From contig JASBZK010000064.1 of the NCBI GenBank assembly GCA_029983505.1, positions 1 to 6,231 on the forward strand: 6,231 bases of DNA. The letters are read 5' to 3'. The notes below the pieces were generated by a model. That model ran no database searches. It was not told the DNA's origin and saw nothing but the letters and a program-made list of their open reading frames with translations. Below are positions 3,646 through 6,231 of this stretch, piece after piece (the first letter of the stretch is position 1; the number at the start of each line of letters is the position of its first letter). Both the position numbers and the translations under genes were made by a program. This DNA is from Porphyromonas sp. Lineage in GTDB: Bacteria; Bacteroidota; Bacteroidia; Bacteroidales; Porphyromonadaceae.

Positions 3646-6231
3646 TCATTCTCTTTCGCCGTCGATGTCGGTGTACTGTTCGAGCTCGGGGCGGAGGACG
3701 TTTTCGTCGTTCGTCTCGATTTCGAGGGGCTTAAACTTTTCTTGCAGGGTCTGGAAGATGATGTAGAGACCGGGTACGAAGAGGACTTGGAGGAGCGTCC
3801 CGATGAGCATACCGCCGATGGCGGAGACACCGAGGGCGATGTTACCGTTGGCGCCCGCACCCGAAGAGAGGGCAAGCGGGATAAGTCCGATGATGAGGGC
3901 CGCACTCGTCATTAGGATCGGACGAAGACGGGCTTCGGCTCCTGCTACGGCACTCCAACGGATGCTCATCCCGGCTTCGCGTCGCTGCTTGGCAAACTCG
4001 ACGATGAGGATGGCGTTTTTCGACAAAAGGCCGATGAGCATAATGAGTGCAATCTGAGTGTAGATGTTATTGTCGATGCCGAAGAGGAGCGCGAAGAGGA
4101 AGGTTCCCAGCAGTCCGAAGGGCACGGACAAAATCACCGACCACGGCAGGAGGTAGCTCTCGTACTGCGCGGAGAGAAGGAGGTAGATGAAGAGGAGCGA
4201 GAGCCCGAGGATGATGAGGGTCATACTCGAATTCGTGTTCTGCTCCTCGCGCGTCAGCCCGGAGTACTCGTACGTGTACCCGGAGGGCAGGGTCTCTTTG
4301 GCCACTTTCTCCACCGCGGCAAGCGCCTGACCGGACGAATATCCGAACTGCGGAGAGCCCTGTATGTCGATCGAGTTGAACATATTCAGACGGGTGATAT
4401 TGAGCGGCCCGTAGGTCTTCTCCAACGAGATGAACTGCGTGATAGGCGCCATCTCATTGCCGTTGCGCACGAAGATGCGCGAGAGGTCGGCGGGATTGGC
4501 GCGGGATGAGGGCTCACCCTGTATGAAGACCCGGTAGAGGTGACCGAAGGAGTTGAAGTTCGAGACATACATCCCCCCGAGGTAGGCCTGAAGCGTGGAG
4601 TAAATGGTCGCCGGAGTGAGGCCTGCCATAGCAAGCTTGCTCTCATCGATTTTCACTTCAAACATGGGGAAGGAGGGATTGAAAGAAGTACGCGCAAAGA
4701 GGATGCTCTCCTCTCCGTTGAGCGCTCCGATGAACTTCTGGCTGACGGCGTAGAAGTCGTCAATGCTGCCGCCCGTCCGGTCCTGAAGCGAAAAAGTGAA
4801 GCCCTGTGACATCGAGAACCCGGGGATGGTGGGCGGCGCCCCCGCGATGACCTGGACATTCGTAAGGCGGGAGGCCTTGGCGCGTACACGCCCAAGGATG
4901 GCATCCACTGTGTGGTCTCTCCCGGCGCGGTCGGACCAATTGTCCAGCATAGCGAAGATGGTACCATAGTTCGAGCCGATGCCCGCACCCATCATCCCGA
5001 AGCCCTGCATAGCCGTGACGGAGCGGACTTCCGGCTGAGCTTTGATGATGTCGACGACTTCGGAGAGCGCTTTTTCCGTGTCGCCCTGGGAGGTGCCGGG
5101 GATGAGACCCACCTGTACCATCATCACGCCCGTGTCTTCATTGGGGATGAAGCCGGAGGGCGTGATTTTCATCAGGAAGAAAGTGACGCCGAGTGCGACA
5201 AGGACCACGCCCACGATCAATACCGGCTTCGGACTTATCCGCTCCACAGCGCCTTTGTACTTACGGAGCAGGGCGGAGTAGGAGGTATTGAAGCCGCGCT
5301 TAAACTTATCGAGGAAGGAAAGCTCCCGACCCGTCTCTTCGTCATGCGCCTTTAGGAAGAGGGCGCAGAGGGCGGGCGACAGGGTAAGGGCGTTCACACC
5401 GGAGAGGAAGATGGCGGCGGCCATAGTGAGACCGAACTGCCGGTAAAAGACCCCGCTCGTCCCGCCCAAGAAGCTGACGGGGATAAAGACGGCCATCATC
5501 ACGAGCGTGATCGAAATCAGCGTGGACGCTATCTCGCTCATTGCGTCGATGGAGGCTTTCTTCGCGCTCTTGTAGCCGGTATCAAGCTTGGCGTGCACGG
5601 CTTCGACCACCACGATGGCGTCGTCCACTACGATGGCAATCGCGAGGACGAGGGCGGCCAGGACGAGGAGGTTCAGAGAGAAGCCGAGGAGCTTGAGGAT
5701 GAAAAAGGTACCGATGAGGGAGACCGGTATCGCGATGGCGGGTATGAGGGTGCTGCGGAAGTCTTGCAGGAAGATGAAGACGACGAGCATCACGAGGATA
5801 AAGGCCTCGATGAGCGTCTTGAAGACGTTGTACATGGAGGCGTGGAGGAAGTCGTTGGCGTTCATACCGACCTGTATGTCCATTCCCGGGGGAAGGTCAC
5901 CCCGGATGTCGTCCACGAGCGACATCACGTTATTGATGACAGAGGTGGCATTTGATCCGGCGGCTTGCAACACTTCGAGCATAATGGATGGGTGACCGTC
6001 GGTTTGGGAGTTGACCGAATAGCTCAGGGGACCGAATTCGACCCTTGCGACGTCTTTGAGTCGGAGCAGGTCGGAGTTACTTCCGGAGCGGAGGACGATG
6101 TTGCCGAATTCCTCCGGAGTCTTGAGCCGCCCTTTCGTCGTGAGCGTGTACTGGAAAGAGACGTCCGAATTCTCGCCGAGAGCTCCGGGTGCTGCTTCGA
6201 TATTCTGAGTGGAGAGTGCGGCGGTGACGTC
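3646..6231 (-). CDS. RND multidrug efflux pump, AcrB/HAE1 family, 5' end missing
   Basis: Inner-membrane proton-drug antiporter that takes drugs or lipophilic compounds from the periplasm and inner membrane and passes them to an outer-membrane channel. The frame is open from the right edge (6231) to the TGA at 3648-3646, giving 861 residues; relatives have about 1,030-1,060, so about 180-200 N-terminal residues, including the first membrane helix, lie outside. The visible start matches the periplasmic domain (GRLKTPEEFGNIVLR, then LLRLKDVARVEFG). In partial numbering: TM2 region about 140-164, VVDDAIVVVE with the paired proton-relay aspartates Asp203/Asp204, PSGFIPNEDTG near 358-368, the switch-loop region QGFGMMGAGIGSNYG at 409-423, LLSKNAILIVEF with relay Lys738, and RLRPILMTS with Arg768 and Thr775. 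All relay residues are intact, so it looks functional. The adaptor (membrane fusion) gene is expected upstream beyond the window. The drug range cannot be told from sequence. Confidence 0.97.
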   Translation of the reverse strand, partial: DVTAALSTQNIEAAPGALGENSDVSFQYTLTTKGRLKTPEEFGNIVLRSGSNSDLLRLKDVARVEFGPLSYSVNSQTDGHPSIMLEVLQAAGSNATSVINNVMSLVDDIRGDLPPGMDIQVGMNANDFLHASMYNVFKTLIEAFILVMLVVFIFLQDFRSTLIPAIAIPVSLIGTFFILKLLGFSLNLLVLAALVLAIAIVVDDAIVVVEAVHAKLDTGYKSAKKASIDAMSEIASTLISITLVMMAVFIPVSFLGGTSGVFYRQFGLTMAAAIFLSGVNALTLSPALCALFLKAHDEETGRELSFLDKFKRGFNTSYSALLRKYKGAVERISPKPVLIVGVVLVALGVTFFLMKITPSGFIPNEDTGVMMVQVGLIPGTSQGDTEKALSEVVDIIKAQPEVRSVTAMQGFGMMGAGIGSNYGTIFAMLDNWSDRAGRDHTVDAILGRVRAKASRLTNVQVIAGAPPTIPGFSMSQGFTFSLQDRTGGSIDDFYAVSQKFIGALNGEESILFARTSFNPSFPMFEVKIDESKLAMAGLTPATIYSTLQAYLGGMYVSNFNSFGHLYRVFIQGEPSSRANPADLSRIFVRNGNEMAPITQFISLEKTYGPLNITRLNMFNSIDIQGSPQFGYSSGQALAAVEKVAKETLPSGYTYEYSGLTREEQNTNSSMTLIILGLSLLFIYLLLSAQYESYLLPWSVILSVPFGLLGTFLFALLFGIDNNIYTQIALIMLIGLLSKNAILIVEFAKQRREAGMSIRWSAVAGAEARLRPILMTSAALIIGLIPLALSSGAGANGNIALGVSAIGGMLIGTLLQVLFVPGLYIIFQTLQEKFKPLEIETNDENVLRPELEQYTDIDGERE

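Noticed and set aside
3474..3905. Minus-strand open frame of 143 codons covering the pump-channel gap
   Set aside because: It overlaps the 3' end of the pump gene in another frame, crosses the palindromic repeats and is Ser/Arg/Lys-rich low complexity, so it is not a plausible adaptor or small gene.

Overview
The window reads as a piece of a Bacteroidota chromosome, probably Porphyromonadaceae/Porphyromonas-like but unusually GC-rich by eye. The pointers are protein character (a MetK beginning around TSESVSEGHPDK with a Bacteroidota-like middle, an LpxA-family protein ending PM..Y...ILDFLRD), ribosome-binding regions without an AGGAGG, and one exact match to the Bacteroidota -7 promoter consensus TAnnTTTG. 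The genus is an inference; no rRNA or other marker is present. All four recognisable genes lie on the minus strand, so transcription runs from high to low coordinates.

Layout in transcription order: (1) 6231-3646, an RND multidrug-efflux inner-membrane pump of the AcrB/HAE1 family, cut by the right edge and missing roughly its first 180-200 residues; (2) a 176-base spacer with palindromic repeats and an imperfect hairpin; (3) 3469-2021, a NodT/OprM-type outer-membrane efflux lipoprotein; (4) after 21 bases, 1999-1217, a divergent LpxA-family left-handed beta-helix acyltransferase; (5) a strong intrinsic terminator at 1121-1162; (6) about 500 bases without a convincing gene, holding a candidate promoter and several hairpins; (7) 630-1, the N-terminal 210 residues of S-adenosylmethionine synthetase (MetK), cut by the left edge.

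The pump and channel would form a tripartite drug exporter. The periplasmic adaptor gene is not in the window and would be expected just upstream of the pump, beyond 6231. The LpxA-like gene shares the efflux transcription unit, linking an envelope-acyltransferase homologue with efflux. It keeps the catalytic-type His but has changed several residues known to matter in E. coli LpxA, so it may be a paralogue rather than the essential lipid A enzyme.

The most interesting non-coding signals are a family of CGTACC/GGTACG inverted repeats, including three exact copies of GGTACGTACC confined to two intergenic regions, and the long, structure-prone region upstream of metK, which could be a leader or a small RNA gene. 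No CRISPR array, tRNA, rRNA, insertion sequence or recognisable known riboswitch was seen.
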